From assembly GCF_030732845.1 (NCBI RefSeq), contig NZ_JASHKA010000014.1, positions 1-64,000 on the forward strand: 64,000 nt of DNA, read 5' to 3'. Origin of the DNA: Roseibium sp. MMSF_3544. GTDB lineage: Bacteria > Pseudomonadota > Alphaproteobacteria > Rhizobiales > Stappiaceae. The stretch's first letter is position 1. The number at the start of each line of letters is the position of its first letter. Made by a program: the position numbers and the translations under genes. The notes under the pieces were generated by a model. That model was not told the DNA's origin, did no database searches, and saw only the letters and a list, made by a program, of their open reading frames with translations. This document shows positions 17,653 to 25,990 of this stretch, piece after piece.

Positions 17653-18690
17653 TCAGCAGATCCTTGGCAATTGTTCGCCGGAAAGCCAGTCGACAACACG
17701 CAGGCCGCCAATCTCCGTTTCCATCTCAACAAGCCCGGCGTCATCCTCAACGACCTTGCCGATAATGGCGGCATCGCGCCCGAGCGGATGCGCCTTCATG
17801 ACGGCGAGCAGCTTTTCTGCGTCACCGGCATCGCACAGACAGACAAGTTTGCCCTCATTGGCGACGTAAAGCGGATCGAGGCCGAGAAGTTCGCAAGCAG
17901 CTGCGACATCCGGCTTGACCGGGATCGTCGTTTCGTCGAGATGCATGCCGACACCGGCAGAGCGGGCGACCTCGTTCAATGTTGCTGCGAGGCCCCCCCG
18001 GGTCGGATCGCGGAGAACGGCGATCCCCGGTACTGCTTCGATCATATCGGCGACAAGCGTATGCAGGGCTGCGCTGTCGGACTTGATCTCCGTTTCGAAT
18101 TCAAGGTTTTCGCGTTTGGAGAGAATGGCAACACCGTGGTCACCGATGGAACCGGACAACAAGATCGCTTGCCCCGGACGTGCTCTTTCCGCCGAGACAT
18201 GCACGTCTTCCGGAACCACCCCAAGGCCGGTGGTGGTTATGAAGACACCGTCGCCCTTGCCCTTTTCAACGACTTTGGTATCGCCCGTCACGATAGGCAC
18301 ACCGGCCTCGCGGGCCGCCAGAGCCATGGAGGCAACAATCCGCTCCAGATCGGCCAGCGGAAATCCTTCCTCCAGAATGAAGCCGGCGGTCAGGTAGAGC
18401 GGTTTTGCGCCTGCCATCGCGACATCGTTGAGCGTCCCGTGAACCGAAAGGGATCCGATGTCCCCGCCCGGAAAGAACAGCGGTGAGATGACATGGCCAT
18501 CCGTGGACATGACCAACCGGCCCGCAGGGACCTGGAACAGAGCGGCGTCGTTGCCCTGGTCCAGAATGGAATTTGAGAGGTGCCGGCGGAACAGATCGTC
18601 GATCAGTTCCGCCATGGCGCGACCACCCCCGCCATGGGCCATGTCGACGGCGCCCTTCCTGTGACTGATCCCGGGGGTGATCGCATTCAT
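17653..18690 (-). CDS. hypE: Hydrogenase maturation protein HypE
   Basis: HypE dehydrates the HypF-made thiocarboxamide on its C-terminal Cys to thiocyanate and donates cyanide to the HypCD iron. The product (345 residues) has the PurM-like ATP fold (MAHGGGGRAM; STDGHVISPLFFPGGDIG; GSIGDHGVAIL; DPTRGGLAATLNE) and ends in the required PRIC. An open frame continues upstream to 18813, inside hypD; the ATG at 18690 (MNAITPGISH) overlaps the hypD stop as ATGA and is the better start. Confidence 0.97.
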   Translation of the reverse strand: MNAITPGISHRKGAVDMAHGGGGRAMAELIDDLFRRHLSNSILDQGNDAALFQVPAGRLVMSTDGHVISPLFFPGGDIGSLSVHGTLNDVAMAGAKPLYLTAGFILEEGFPLADLERIVASMALAAREAGVPIVTGDTKVVEKGKGDGVFITTTGLGVVPEDVHVSAERARPGQAILLSGSIGDHGVAILSKRENLEFETEIKSDSAALHTLVADMIEAVPGIAVLRDPTRGGLAATLNEVARSAGVGMHLDETTIPVKPDVAAACELLGLDPLYVANEGKLVCLCDAGDAEKLLAVMKAHPLGRDAAIIGKVVEDDAGLVEMETEIGGLRVVDWLSGEQLPRIC

Positions 18691-19844
18691 TCCGCTGCCT
18701 CCTTCACGGGAGCGGCGCGTGCCTTTTCGCGGTGGCGGCCGTAAGTCCAGTAAGCAGCACAAGCGCCTTCCGAGGACACCATGCACGAACCCATTGGGCT
18801 GTCGGGCGTGCAAACCGTGCCGAACAGCTTGCAGTCAGTCGGTTTCTTCACGCCCCGCAGGATCGCCGGGCACTCGCAGGATTTGACTTCGCGCGATTTC
18901 TTTTCGGAGACCTCAAACCGCTTTTCGGCGTCGAAAGCCGCATATGTCTCGCGTATCTTCAAGGCGCTGTAGGGAACTTTTCCAAGACCGCGCCACTCGA
19001 AACTCTGGCGAAGCTCGAACACGTCCGAGACGAGCTGCTGTGCCTTGAGATTGCCTTCACTGGTGACAACGCGGGTGTACTCGTTTTCCACCTCGTGCCG
19101 TCCTTCGTTGATCTGCCGGATCAGCATGAGCGCGGATTGCATGACGTCGAGCGGCTCGAACCCTGCGATGACGACCGGTTTGCCGAATTCTTCTGCAAAG
19201 AATTCATAAGGCTCGGACCCGATGACGGAACTGACATGAGAGGGCCCCAGAAAACCGTCGATCTGGACGGTGCCCAGCTCACGGACTTCGGGCGACTCCA
19301 GAATATGCCCGATCGCGGACGGCGTCAGGACATGATTGCAGAACACCGAGAAGTTCTTGAGTCGCTCCCGTTCCGCTGTCTTGATCGCGACCGCAGTCGG
19401 CGGCGTCGTCGTCTCGAACCCGATGGCGAAGAACACGACTTCTCGATCAGGATTGTTACGGGCGATTTTCAACGCGTCCAGGGTCGAATAGACCATCTTG
19501 ATGTCGGCACCGTCGGCTTTCGCCTTGATCAGGCTGCGCTGCTTGGTGCCGGGTACGCGCATCATGTCGCCATAGGTACACAAAATGACATCGTGGCGTT
19601 CTGCAATCTCTACAGCATCGTCGAGCCGCCGCACCGGCAACACGCAGACCGGGCAGCCGGGTCCGTGCACGAAGCGCACGTTTTCGGGCATCAGATCCTT
19701 GACGCCATAGCGGAAGATCGCGTGGGTATGACCGCCGCAAAACTCCATGATGTTGTAGGTGCGGCCGGGATCGGCTTCCTGACGGATGGCCTCGGCAATC
19801 GTCTTTGCCAGGTCGCGGTCGCGGAATTCGTCGACATATTTCAT
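18687..19844 (-). CDS. hypD: Hydrogenase maturation protein HypD
   Basis: HypD is the [4Fe-4S] scaffold on which the Fe(CN)2CO unit is built with HypC. The 385-residue protein has the conserved MEFCGGHTHAIFRYG, GPGCPVCVLPV, FAIGFETTTP and SGF-region motifs, plus the Fe-S cysteines near the C-terminus (CECPAILRG, DCKLFGTVC, GSCMVSSEGACAAYW). Start and stop overlap hypC and hypE by four bases each, so it is translationally coupled on both sides. Confidence 0.97.
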   Translation of the reverse strand: MKYVDEFRDRDLAKTIAEAIRQEADPGRTYNIMEFCGGHTHAIFRYGVKDLMPENVRFVHGPGCPVCVLPVRRLDDAVEIAERHDVILCTYGDMMRVPGTKQRSLIKAKADGADIKMVYSTLDALKIARNNPDREVVFFAIGFETTTPPTAVAIKTAERERLKNFSVFCNHVLTPSAIGHILESPEVRELGTVQIDGFLGPSHVSSVIGSEPYEFFAEEFGKPVVIAGFEPLDVMQSALMLIRQINEGRHEVENEYTRVVTSEGNLKAQQLVSDVFELRQSFEWRGLGKVPYSALKIRETYAAFDAEKRFEVSEKKSREVKSCECPAILRGVKKPTDCKLFGTVCTPDSPMGSCMVSSEGACAAYWTYGRHREKARAAPVKEAAE

Positions 19845-20095
19845 TGCTCGCTCCCCGCGATCTCTTCTAGTTCTTCCTGAAGGAGGCCGGCTTCCGCCAT
19901 CATGGCAAGCGTGCGGCTCGCCTCGTCCGGGCTTACCTTGTGAAGCGCATAACCCACATGCACGAGCACGTAGTCATCGACCGCGGGGTCCTCGACCAGA
20001 GCGACGGATATCTGCTTTTTGACACCGTCGAGTGCGACGGTCGCCATATCGTCTGCCAACAGTTCGGTGACCTTAGCCGGAATGGCCAAACACAT
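19841..20095 (-). CDS. hypC: Hydrogenase chaperone HypC
   Basis: The 84-residue product begins MCLAIPAKV, with the essential Cys2 that binds iron and contacts the large-subunit precursor. The OB-fold signature VHVGYALHKVSPDEA follows. It partners HypD. It starts nine bases after the hypB stop and overlaps hypD by four. A second HypC-type paralogue, HupF, is encoded at 24574-24882; the two probably serve different stages or partners. Confidence 0.97.
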   Translation of the reverse strand: MCLAIPAKVTELLADDMATVALDGVKKQISVALVEDPAVDDYVLVHVGYALHKVSPDEASRTLAMMAEAGLLQEELEEIAGSEQ

Positions 20096-20104
20096 GCCCG
20101 CCTC

Positions 20105-20983
20105 CTATTCCGCAGCACTGAGAGCCGGATGCCCGGCGAGATTCATCAAACGGGCCGCCTCGATCCACTGGAGCCAGTGGTCAAGACCTTCACCGGTGCG
20201 CGCCGAAACGGTCAGGATCTTGATGTTCGGATTGACCTTCCGGGCGTTCTCCATTGCGGTGGAAACATCGAAATCGAGATGCGGCAGCAGGTCGGACTTG
20301 TTCAGCAGCATAAGATCGGCGGCAGCGAACATGTCGGGATATTTGAGCGGCTTGTCCTCGCCTTCCGTAACGGAAAGAATTGCGACCTTGTGGGCTTCGC
20401 CGAGATCAAACGCTGCCGGACAGACGAGATTGCCGACATTTTCGATGAAGATGCAGCCACCGTCTGCCGGTGACAGATGCTCAACTGCGTGTCCAACCAT
20501 ATGTCCGTCGAGGTGGCACCCTTTTCCGGTGTTGATCTGCAGCGCTTCGACACCGGTTTCCCGGATGCGGTCGGCATCGTTGGTGGTCTGCTGATCGCCT
20601 TCGATGACGTAGCACTTGCGCGAGCTGCTCAATCGCTTGAGTGTCTCGACCAGAAGGGTCGTTTTGCCGGATCCCGGGCTGGAGACCAGATTGAGGACGA
20701 AGATTGCCCGGTCCTGAAAATACCGCCGGTTGGCATCCGCATAGGCGTTGTTCTTCGACAGGATATCCTGTTCCAGCTGGATCATCCGCGACTGGCTCAT
20801 ACCGGGCACAGACGCGCCTGCTTCACCTTCACCGTAATGATGGTGGTGCTGATCGTGATGGTGCGCATGATCATGATGATGATCGTGGGTGTGATCATGA
20901 CGATGCTGTTCCGCGCCGCCCTTCGCATCACTTGCACCTTCAATGCGAACTTCCCCGGCCCCACATCCGCAGACAGTACACAT
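20105..20983 (-). CDS. hypB: Nickel-storing GTPase HypB
   Basis: HypB inserts nickel with HypA, powered by GTP. From the ATG at 20983 it is 292 residues: an N-terminal high-affinity Ni motif (MCTVCGCG), a His-rich stretch (about residues 27-47, some 15 His) that can store nickel, then a SIMIBI GTPase with P-loop [12 protein letters not shown] and later [19 protein letters not shown]. An in-frame extension to 21052 overlaps hypA and is unlikely. The ATG overlaps the hypA stop (TGATG). Confidence 0.97.
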   Translation of the reverse strand: MCTVCGCGAGEVRIEGASDAKGGAEQHRHDHTHDHHHDHAHHHDQHHHHYGEGEAGASVPGMSQSRMIQLEQDILSKNNAYADANRRYFQDRAIFVLNLVSSPGSGKTTLLVETLKRLSSSRKCYVIEGDQQTTNDADRIRETGVEALQINTGKGCHLDGHMVGHAVEHLSPADGGCIFIENVGNLVCPAAFDLGEAHKVAILSVTEGEDKPLKYPDMFAAADLMLLNKSDLLPHLDFDVSTAMENARKVNPNIKILTVSARTGEGLDHWLQWIEAARLMNLAGHPALSAAE

Positions 20984-21324
20984 CACGACACCTCCAGTTC
21001 CTTGATCCGTAACTCGTCTCCGCCGGTCACCTGCAGCTGATGTGACCCGCACTCAGGACAAGGATCATATCGCTCGGCAATCGGCACTGATTTAGCGCAA
21101 TTCAGGCACCAGGCTTGCGCTTGCGGACAGGTAATTTCCAGCGCTGCACCTTCGGCGAGGCTCCCTCGCATAACCACGTCAAACCCGAAACGGAGGGCTT
21201 CCAGCTCAACGCCTGACAATGTCCCGACTTCCAGGCAAACCCTGTCGACCTTGGAGAAGGACTGTTGTTCAGCCTGTTCCTTCAGGATCCCGAGAATGCT
21301 CTCGCACAGCGACATTTCATGCAT
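20983..21324 (-). CDS. hypA: Nickel chaperone HypA
   Basis: The 113-residue protein starts [11 protein letters not shown], giving the His2/Glu3 nickel site. The zinc-binding region is [11 protein letters not shown]...CPEC (about residues 66-95). It delivers Ni to the large subunit with HypB. Its start abuts the hupK stop, continuing the unbroken hup-hyp run. Confidence 0.96.
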   Translation of the reverse strand: MHEMSLCESILGILKEQAEQQSFSKVDRVCLEVGTLSGVELEALRFGFDVVMRGSLAEGAALEITCPQAQAWCLNCAKSVPIAERYDPCPECGSHQLQVTGGDELRIKELEVS

Positions 21325-22424
21325 CAGTGGATCCTCACGCTATGCGAAACACAGGGATCGATTGCCCCCAGCACAAGATTGGCGAGGTCAAGCCGTTCCT
21401 CGCTGTAGCGGTCGGGCAATGCTTCAAGGCAACGCTGCGCGATCCCATTTTTTGCGAAATTCCATCTGGTTGGCGACACGATCTGATAGCTCTCAACCTT
21501 ACCGTCTCGCAGGACGGCGATGTGGGTCAAGCGGCCGCGTGCGGTTTCAGCAATACCGACGCCTGCGGGCGCTGTTTCGTGAGTGACCTGCAAATCCGTT
21601 TTGCGGTCTCTTAGATCTTTCAGCTCAACCAGTATTGTCGCCAAATCGACCAGACGTGCAAGATAGCGCGTCGACAGCGAGGGCATGTCAGCCGCAAGAA
21701 GCGGGTGGGCCCGGTGACGTTCGAGCGAGGAGGTCTCCGGGACGAGATCGTCACTTTCCGGCGGCAGCACGAGGCCGGCATCGGAAAGATAAACTGTGCT
21801 CACGGCAGCTGTATCGTCGCCAACCCGTTTATCCAGGTTACCAATCAAGCGCGCGGCGCCCGTCAGGCCCGGTTTAATCCAGCCCTGAAGCTCCGCTTGG
21901 CTCCGCCGCGACAACCAGCGTGTCAGGCTTTCGCCAAAGACCCACTGTTCGGCAAGCGAACTTGCTGTCTCGACGGCCACATAAGCTTCCCGTTTTAGGT
22001 TTGTGAGCTCGAAATGGCCGGAAAACGCCTGTTCCTCGGGATCAAGAGCGGCGCGCAATGCGGGCAGGATCGGCATCGCTGCACGAGCCGTTTCCGTGTC
22101 TGGCGGCTCCTGGTTCAACTTCGGCCAGTCGAGCGCAATGCGCAGGAGATGCTCGCGCGCACGTTCCATCAGAACGAGGCATTCGCGAACCTTCCGGGTT
22201 TCCGCGTCCGCGCTGTCCCCGCGAGCCGTTTCCATGGCGTAGGAAGATGCGGCGGCATGCGCGGTCCCGCAAAGGGAATAGAGTGCCGGCACCATGCGCA
22301 TCACTTCAGCCGGCTTGCGGCCGGACAAAAGACGCGTCACGTCGGCGGGTTCCTTCAGCGTGACCTCGACCGATGCTCCAGGGTCCCGCGGCAGAAGGAT
22401 TTCGACATGTCCCTCAAGATCCAT
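21324..22424 (-). CDS. hupK: HupK, degenerate large-subunit-like assembly scaffold
   Basis: HupK (366 residues) resembles a hydrogenase large subunit that has lost its metal site. The N-terminal motif has become YSLCGTAHAAAS and the C-terminal one DPCVSHSVRIH, so only single cysteines remain where RxCGxC and DPCxxC would be. It is known only from aerobic hup systems, where it is thought to help build or insert the Fe(CN)2CO unit under oxygen. It overlaps hupJ by 11 bases. Confidence 0.88.
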   Translation of the reverse strand: MDLEGHVEILLPRDPGASVEVTLKEPADVTRLLSGRKPAEVMRMVPALYSLCGTAHAAASSYAMETARGDSADAETRKVRECLVLMERAREHLLRIALDWPKLNQEPPDTETARAAMPILPALRAALDPEEQAFSGHFELTNLKREAYVAVETASSLAEQWVFGESLTRWLSRRSQAELQGWIKPGLTGAARLIGNLDKRVGDDTAAVSTVYLSDAGLVLPPESDDLVPETSSLERHRAHPLLAADMPSLSTRYLARLVDLATILVELKDLRDRKTDLQVTHETAPAGVGIAETARGRLTHIAVLRDGKVESYQIVSPTRWNFAKNGIAQRCLEALPDRYSEERLDLANLVLGAIDPCVSHSVRIH

Positions 22425-23016
22425 CCCGCACCTCCCGGGAGAGCCCGCCGGTCAGCAGGGCGCGGCGGCTCAATTCCTCTGGTGCTGCAGCCGGCACTGC
22501 AACCGGGTCGGCCTCCACATCCGCTTCCTGAACCGGATCCAACTCCTCGGATTTTTCAACGGTCACGATTTCGCCGCGCCAGACCGCCTGCATGTCCTGT
22601 TCCGCCTGGCCCGGCGCTTCTTCGGCTTCGAAAAGGGACTGGAGCGCTGCATCAGCGCAGGCTTCTGCGGTTTCCTGATCGGCAAATTCAAGAACCGGCG
22701 AAAAGAGCGAGCACATCCAGTAGGTGCCGATTTCAGGTTCATCGCCGCGAATGAACTCGAAAGGCCCTGCCGGAAAACGGAACAGGCGTTTTGTCCCGGT
22801 GGCAACAGGTTGCTCATCGTCCGCGTCCGGAAGCAGAAGGAGATTCATGAACCAAGGGGTGATCAGGATCGCCAACCAGTTGTTTTCCCAGCGCTGGGGG
22901 TTCACGAGCCGGACATCCAGTGCGTCATTCAGGATCGGAACACCGTCCATTCGCGTCTCGCGGATTGTCCGGAAACAGCTTTCGATCCTGTCAACAACTG
23001 GTGCCGGATCCGGCAT
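22414..23016 (-). CDS. hupJ: HupJ, hydrogenase assembly chaperone (HybE family)
   Basis: The ATG at 23016 (MPDPAPVVDRIESCF) overlaps the hupI stop and gives 200 residues; the longer open frame overlaps hupI and is rejected. The HybE core includes GVPILNDALDVRLVN, LAILITPWFMNLLLLP, FRFPAGPFEFIRG and GTYWMCSLFSPVLEFAD. After about residue 140 comes an acidic, proline- and alanine-rich tail that ends with SRRALLTGG, a twin-arginine-like motif at the wrong end of the protein. It probably assists small-subunit assembly. Confidence 0.88.
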   Translation of the reverse strand: MPDPAPVVDRIESCFRTIRETRMDGVPILNDALDVRLVNPQRWENNWLAILITPWFMNLLLLPDADDEQPVATGTKRLFRFPAGPFEFIRGDEPEIGTYWMCSLFSPVLEFADQETAEACADAALQSLFEAEEAPGQAEQDMQAVWRGEIVTVEKSEELDPVQEADVEADPVAVPAAAPEELSRRALLTGGLSREVRDGS

Positions 23017-23017
23017 G

Positions 23018-23242
23018 TCAGCTCTCCTCCATGACCATGAACCCGGCTTTGCCGGAGTCACATTCCGGGCAGCTCCAGTGATCCGGCAAGGCGGCAAACG
23101 GGGTGCCCGGTGGGATCTGCCAGTAGTCATCTCCCTCGGCAGGATCGTAGACATGCCAACAGATTTTGCATTCAAGCCGGGTCGCGGGACCGATTTTCGT
23201 GTTGTCACCGCCGTAGGAGCCCGCAAAGAAACCGCCGCTCAT
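23018..23242 (-). CDS. hupI: Rubredoxin HupI
   Basis: This 74-residue rubredoxin binds one iron through C25/C28 (CKIC) and C58/C61 (CPEC); WHVYDPAEGD and PDHWSCPECD are typical. It has a 20-residue N-terminal extension. In hup systems rubredoxin is needed for making the small subunit in oxygen, probably by redox protection of Fe-S assembly. It overlaps hupH by four bases. Confidence 0.95.
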   Translation of the reverse strand: MSGGFFAGSYGGDNTKIGPATRLECKICWHVYDPAEGDDYWQIPPGTPFAALPDHWSCPECDSGKAGFMVMEES

Positions 23243-24111
23243 CGGTAGATCTCCAGGATCTCGTCAAGACGGGCGGCGGAATCGTCGATGTCTTCTGCGG
23301 CCGCACAGGCAACTTCCGGCACCGCGATAATTTCGATCGTATTCAGGATCAGGCTGTCCTGCGAATTGTAGAACTGAACCCACCAGGTGTTGTGCGTGCC
23401 CGTCGACGAAATCCGGCAATTGCCGTAGCCCCGGGAAAGGATCGTCACGTCGCCGCGCTCAAGGCTCGTGGTAAGGAATGTAAGGTCCTCTTCGGTATGC
23501 GGCAGCAGAGACAGATTGATGACATGCGGGCCGGACGCCTGCTCGCTCTTGGCCACGTGTTCGTTGATTTCCGCAATGAGCGGCGGTGCGTTGAAGATGT
23601 TTTCCGCAGCGACCTCTTCCGGCATTGCGACGACCTGTTTCGAGCCAGTGAAGGCGTGGTCGAGAACTTCGGTCGGAAACGCACCGACCTCGATATAGCT
23701 GGCTTTTGAATTCCCCGCGGCGGCCGTGCGGTGGACGCGCCAAACGCCGGCGAGAACGGATTCCTGCGCTTGCACATGAGAGCCGGCAATCACGGAGACC
23801 TCTCCTTCACCAAGCACCTGATTGACGAGGTCGATGTTCGCGGCGTCAAGTTGGTCCAGGTCGACGCGATATCCGCTGACATTGGTCTTGTGGGCCTTGA
23901 GCAGATCCAGAACGGCTTCAAGTGCCGCCAGGCCCGTTGCCAGACCTTCCGTATCCTCCGGTTCCGGCAGGTCCGGCGCTTCGAAGGTCATCATGCCGGA
24001 CGGCATCTGCATGTATTCCAGTTCGCCGCCGTCCTCGTCGGCAGGCTGGCTGCCAGGACCGACCAGGGGGCCGTTCAACGGTGCCGGGAAAGGGGTATGT
24101 GAAGTACTCAT
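23239..24111 (-). CDS. hupH: HupH, hydrogenase small-subunit maturation factor
   Basis: The ATG at 24111 (MSTSHTPFPAP) has an AAAGGTGA ribosome binding site and gives 290 residues; the open frame continues 17 codons upstream into hupG. Diagnostic segments are GEGEVSVIAGSHVQAQESVLAGVW, HVINLSLLPHTEEDLTFL and RGYGNCRISSTGTHNTWWVQF, of the HupH/HyaF family. It contains no metal motif and is cytoplasmic. Relatives help mature or protect the small-subunit precursor. Confidence 0.92.
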   Translation of the reverse strand: MSTSHTPFPAPLNGPLVGPGSQPADEDGGELEYMQMPSGMMTFEAPDLPEPEDTEGLATGLAALEAVLDLLKAHKTNVSGYRVDLDQLDAANIDLVNQVLGEGEVSVIAGSHVQAQESVLAGVWRVHRTAAAGNSKASYIEVGAFPTEVLDHAFTGSKQVVAMPEEVAAENIFNAPPLIAEINEHVAKSEQASGPHVINLSLLPHTEEDLTFLTTSLERGDVTILSRGYGNCRISSTGTHNTWWVQFYNSQDSLILNTIEIIAVPEVACAAAEDIDDSAARLDEILEIYR

Positions 24112-24131
24112 GGGGTCACCTTTCTGCGCCG

Positions 24132-24563
24132 TCAGCTCAATGCGGCCGGTTGGACACCGCAACCTTCGGGAAACCTGAATGCGGGCGGTTCGGTCGGTTC
24201 ACGTGTGAGAATCTCGGAGATTTCGTTCAGATAGTCGGTCCAGTCGCGCACGCCCTGAATGACGCCGAGATAGGCGCCGTAACGCAAGAAGACGAGGCTC
24301 GGAAAGCTGTTGAATCGATAGCGCCGTTGCAGTTCGCGCTCGCAAGACCGGTCAACGATCAACGGCGTGACGGAGCCCTGAAGCGCCTTGCTGAGTTCGG
24401 GAAGGATCACCGCAACGTCATTGCTTTCCGCCAGACGTTCGGCGTCACCCGGAAAGAACACCATGGTGAAGACGGTTTCCGCGGCAGACTTGTCGAGCGC
24501 CTCCTCGTTGACGACCTTCAGGCCTTCGCGCGCGATGATGGACGTAAGTAAGGGTGAGAACAT
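24132..24563 (-). CDS. hupG: HupG, thioredoxin-like Tat-substrate chaperone (HyaE family)
   Basis: The ATG at 24563 (MFSPLLTSIIAREG) gives 143 residues. The fold is thioredoxin-like (FTMVFFPGDAERL; LIVDRSCERELQRRYRFNSFPSLVFLRYGAYLG) but the CxxC active site is missing, as in HyaE/HupG proteins, which bind the Tat leader of the small subunit. An in-frame upstream ATG at 24647 lies inside hupF and is unlikely. Confidence 0.9.
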   Translation of the reverse strand: MFSPLLTSIIAREGLKVVNEEALDKSAAETVFTMVFFPGDAERLAESNDVAVILPELSKALQGSVTPLIVDRSCERELQRRYRFNSFPSLVFLRYGAYLGVIQGVRDWTDYLNEISEILTREPTEPPAFRFPEGCGVQPAALS

Positions 24564-24573
24564 GCGTGGTCTC

Positions 24574-24882
24574 TCATTCAGCGGGTTGTTGGATTGCTGC
24601 CGGGTCTTCGCGATCCGGATCGATAAGGTCGGCAAACAGATGGTCAATGTTGGTGTCGCCCTGCATGACGAGATCGAGGGCCTTCAGCGCGTCGGAAATG
24701 CGCCCGGCCGTGTCCGCATCAAGGATCTCGCGCGCGGCACCCAGAAACGTCAGGACCCACGTGCCTTCCTCGACAGCGCCAACAAGGCGAACATCGATGT
24801 CGTGCACTTGGCCGTCGTTGGATCTGCACTGCGCGAAGCCGAAATCGGACGAGATCACCTGCATGGGAATTCCGAGGCACAT
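24574..24882 (-). CDS. hupF: HupF, HypC-family chaperone
   Basis: HupF (102 residues from the ATG at 24882) begins MCLGIPMQV, keeping Cys2 of the HypC family. It is longer than HypC and has a C-terminal helix. In aerobic hup loci it escorts and protects the HupL precursor, while HypC works with HypD. The start overlaps the hupD stop as ATGA. The longer frame to 24951 lies inside hupD and is rejected. Confidence 0.93.
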   Translation of the reverse strand: MCLGIPMQVISSDFGFAQCRSNDGQVHDIDVRLVGAVEEGTWVLTFLGAAREILDADTAGRISDALKALDLVMQGDTNIDHLFADLIDPDREDPAAIQQPAE

Positions 24883-25574
24883 CAGCGCTGCTCCATCGGC
24901 TTGGCGACGAGCGCTGCAACCTCTGCATCGAAATCTGCGGGACCGGACCATCCCTGCCCGGCGAGAACGCGGCTGTCGCCGTGCCGGAACGCATCGCCCG
25001 ATTCCGGCCGGCCGCCTTCATAGCGGCCAAGCGTCATTTCAAGGCTGGCGATCGTCTGATCCTCGCCAAGCAGCTCCGTCCTCGGAAACGCCTCAACCCC
25101 GTGAGACTTGAGAAACGCCAGCGCATGATCAATCGCCGGATCGATCTGTGCCTTGACCTCGGGCCGAAGGCTGCCGCCGTAATCTTCGAGTTCCACCGGC
25201 TGGACCCCGACAAGCAGCAGATGTTCGGGGTAATCGCCCAGCATCTCGGCCATCGCCAGCACTTCCTGAAAACCGGTCTGGTGAAGAGAAATTTTCTTGG
25301 CGCCCAGAAACTTCGGTACCTCTTCACCCTGGACGAGCTTCATGGTTCCCGGCGGCAGGCCGTAGTCGACGGCATCGAAAACAATCAGGATATCTGCGTC
25401 GCGGATATGCTGAACCAGGTAGACACCCTGTGTGCCCCCGTCCATGACCGCAACATTGTCACCGAAACAGTGCCTGCGGTGCAGCTCTTCCACTGCCCGA
25501 ACACCAAAACCCTCATCCGCCCATAACAGGTTCCCGATTCCGAGAATCAAGACGGCGGGTGCACCCTCTCCCAT
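24882..25574 (-). CDS. hupD: Hydrogenase maturation endopeptidase HupD
   Basis: HupD removes the C-terminal tail of HupL once nickel is in place. The ATG at 25574 has an AGGGAGGA site eight bases upstream and gives 230 residues. The family core is LILGIGNLLWADEGFGVRAVEE; probable Ni-recognition residues are E21, D67 (or D70) and H98. The protein has a C-terminal extension compared with HybD. It is the first gene behind the sigma-54 promoter at 25645-25659, so it heads a separately started accessory/maturation transcript. Confidence 0.95.
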   Translation of the reverse strand: MGEGAPAVLILGIGNLLWADEGFGVRAVEELHRRHCFGDNVAVMDGGTQGVYLVQHIRDADILIVFDAVDYGLPPGTMKLVQGEEVPKFLGAKKISLHQTGFQEVLAMAEMLGDYPEHLLLVGVQPVELEDYGGSLRPEVKAQIDPAIDHALAFLKSHGVEAFPRTELLGEDQTIASLEMTLGRYEGGRPESGDAFRHGDSRVLAGQGWSGPADFDAEVAALVAKPMEQR

Positions 25575-25644
25575 GGCGCTGTCCTCCCTTGCCCGCCGCA
25601 TTCGTGAATCAGGACGGGCGTTGCCTTGTGTCTGAATTGCTTTC

Positions 25645-25659
25645 GCAAGTGACGTGCCA
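25645..25659 (-). promoter_or_regulatory. Sigma-54 (-24/-12) promoter of hupD operon
   Basis: On the minus strand the sequence is TGGCACGTCACTTGC, an exact match to TGGCACG-N4-TTGC with GG and GC at the required spacing. Start would be near 25633, giving a leader of about 59 bases before hupD. HupR, an enhancer-binding protein with GAFTGA, is encoded in the same locus and is the likely activator. Confidence 0.85.
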
Positions 25660-25754
25660 AAAAGACAGTTCGGTTAAGAAGCTGTTTTTAAAGGATTTTA
25701 ATGAGAGGGTGTAAGATAATTGGAAGGAAAGTATCCGCCAGAATGACAGTTTGG
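25656..25754 (-). repeat. Imperfect 18-bp direct repeat at the hupD promoter
   Basis: Plus-strand GCCAAAAAGACAGTTCGG (25656-25673) and GCCAGAATGACAGTTTGG (25737-25754) match at 15 of 18 positions and start 81 bp apart, with further looser similarity downstream (AAGAAGCT/AAGAAAGCT). The near copy overlaps the -24 element; the far copy is centred near -112, where enhancers of sigma-54 promoters usually lie. Confidence 0.45.
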
Positions 25755-25820
25755 AAGAAAGCTTTCCATAGGAGTGGTGACACGGACGCTGCCGGTGGAT
25801 GGATTTCTGCCACTTCAACG

Positions 25821-25853
25821 AAGATCGGTGGGACAGGTCCCGCCGCCCATCTT
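25821..25853 (-). other. Inverted repeat between hupC and hupD
   Basis: AAGAT (25821-25825) pairs with ATCTT (25849-25853), and inside it GGTGGGAC (25827-25834) pairs with GTCCCGCC (25837-25844) with one G-U. No T-run follows in either direction. It may be an RNA stem in hupC read-through transcripts. Confidence 0.35.
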
Positions 25854-25923
25854 TCGAGGCTTCTCGATGCTGAGCACCTTAAGATGTGGTTTTCGGAGGG
25901 ACACACGCTGTGATCAAATGCAA

Positions 25924-25947
25924 ACCGGCGGGGAAGGCCCCGCCGGT
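25924..25947 (-). terminator. Stem-loop downstream of hupC
   Basis: ACCGGCGGGG (25924-25933) and CCCCGCCGGT (25938-25947) form a perfect 10-bp GC-rich stem with loop AAGG on the plus strand (CCTT on the minus). It lies 44-67 bases past the hupC stop. On the minus strand it is followed by TTGCATTTG, only weakly T-rich. It probably attenuates read-through from hupSLEC into hupD and protects the structural-gene mRNA. Confidence 0.65.
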
Positions 25948-25990
25948 CTGGGTCGACAAAATACTTGGTCGATCGGGTACGCGCGACGAC

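Larger units (their letters stand above)
25575..25990. other. Regulatory gap between hupC and hupD
   Basis: This 416-base gap breaks an otherwise gapless minus-strand locus. In transcription direction it holds a 10-bp stem-loop after hupC (25924-25947), a second inverted repeat (25821-25853), an imperfect 18-bp direct repeat (25737-25754 and 25656-25673), and a consensus sigma-54 promoter (25645-25659). No gene is supported. Confidence 0.7.

Noticed and set aside
20869..20906. Short repetitive tract resembling a microsatellite
   Set aside because: It is the His-codon-rich region of HypB, explained by nickel storage.
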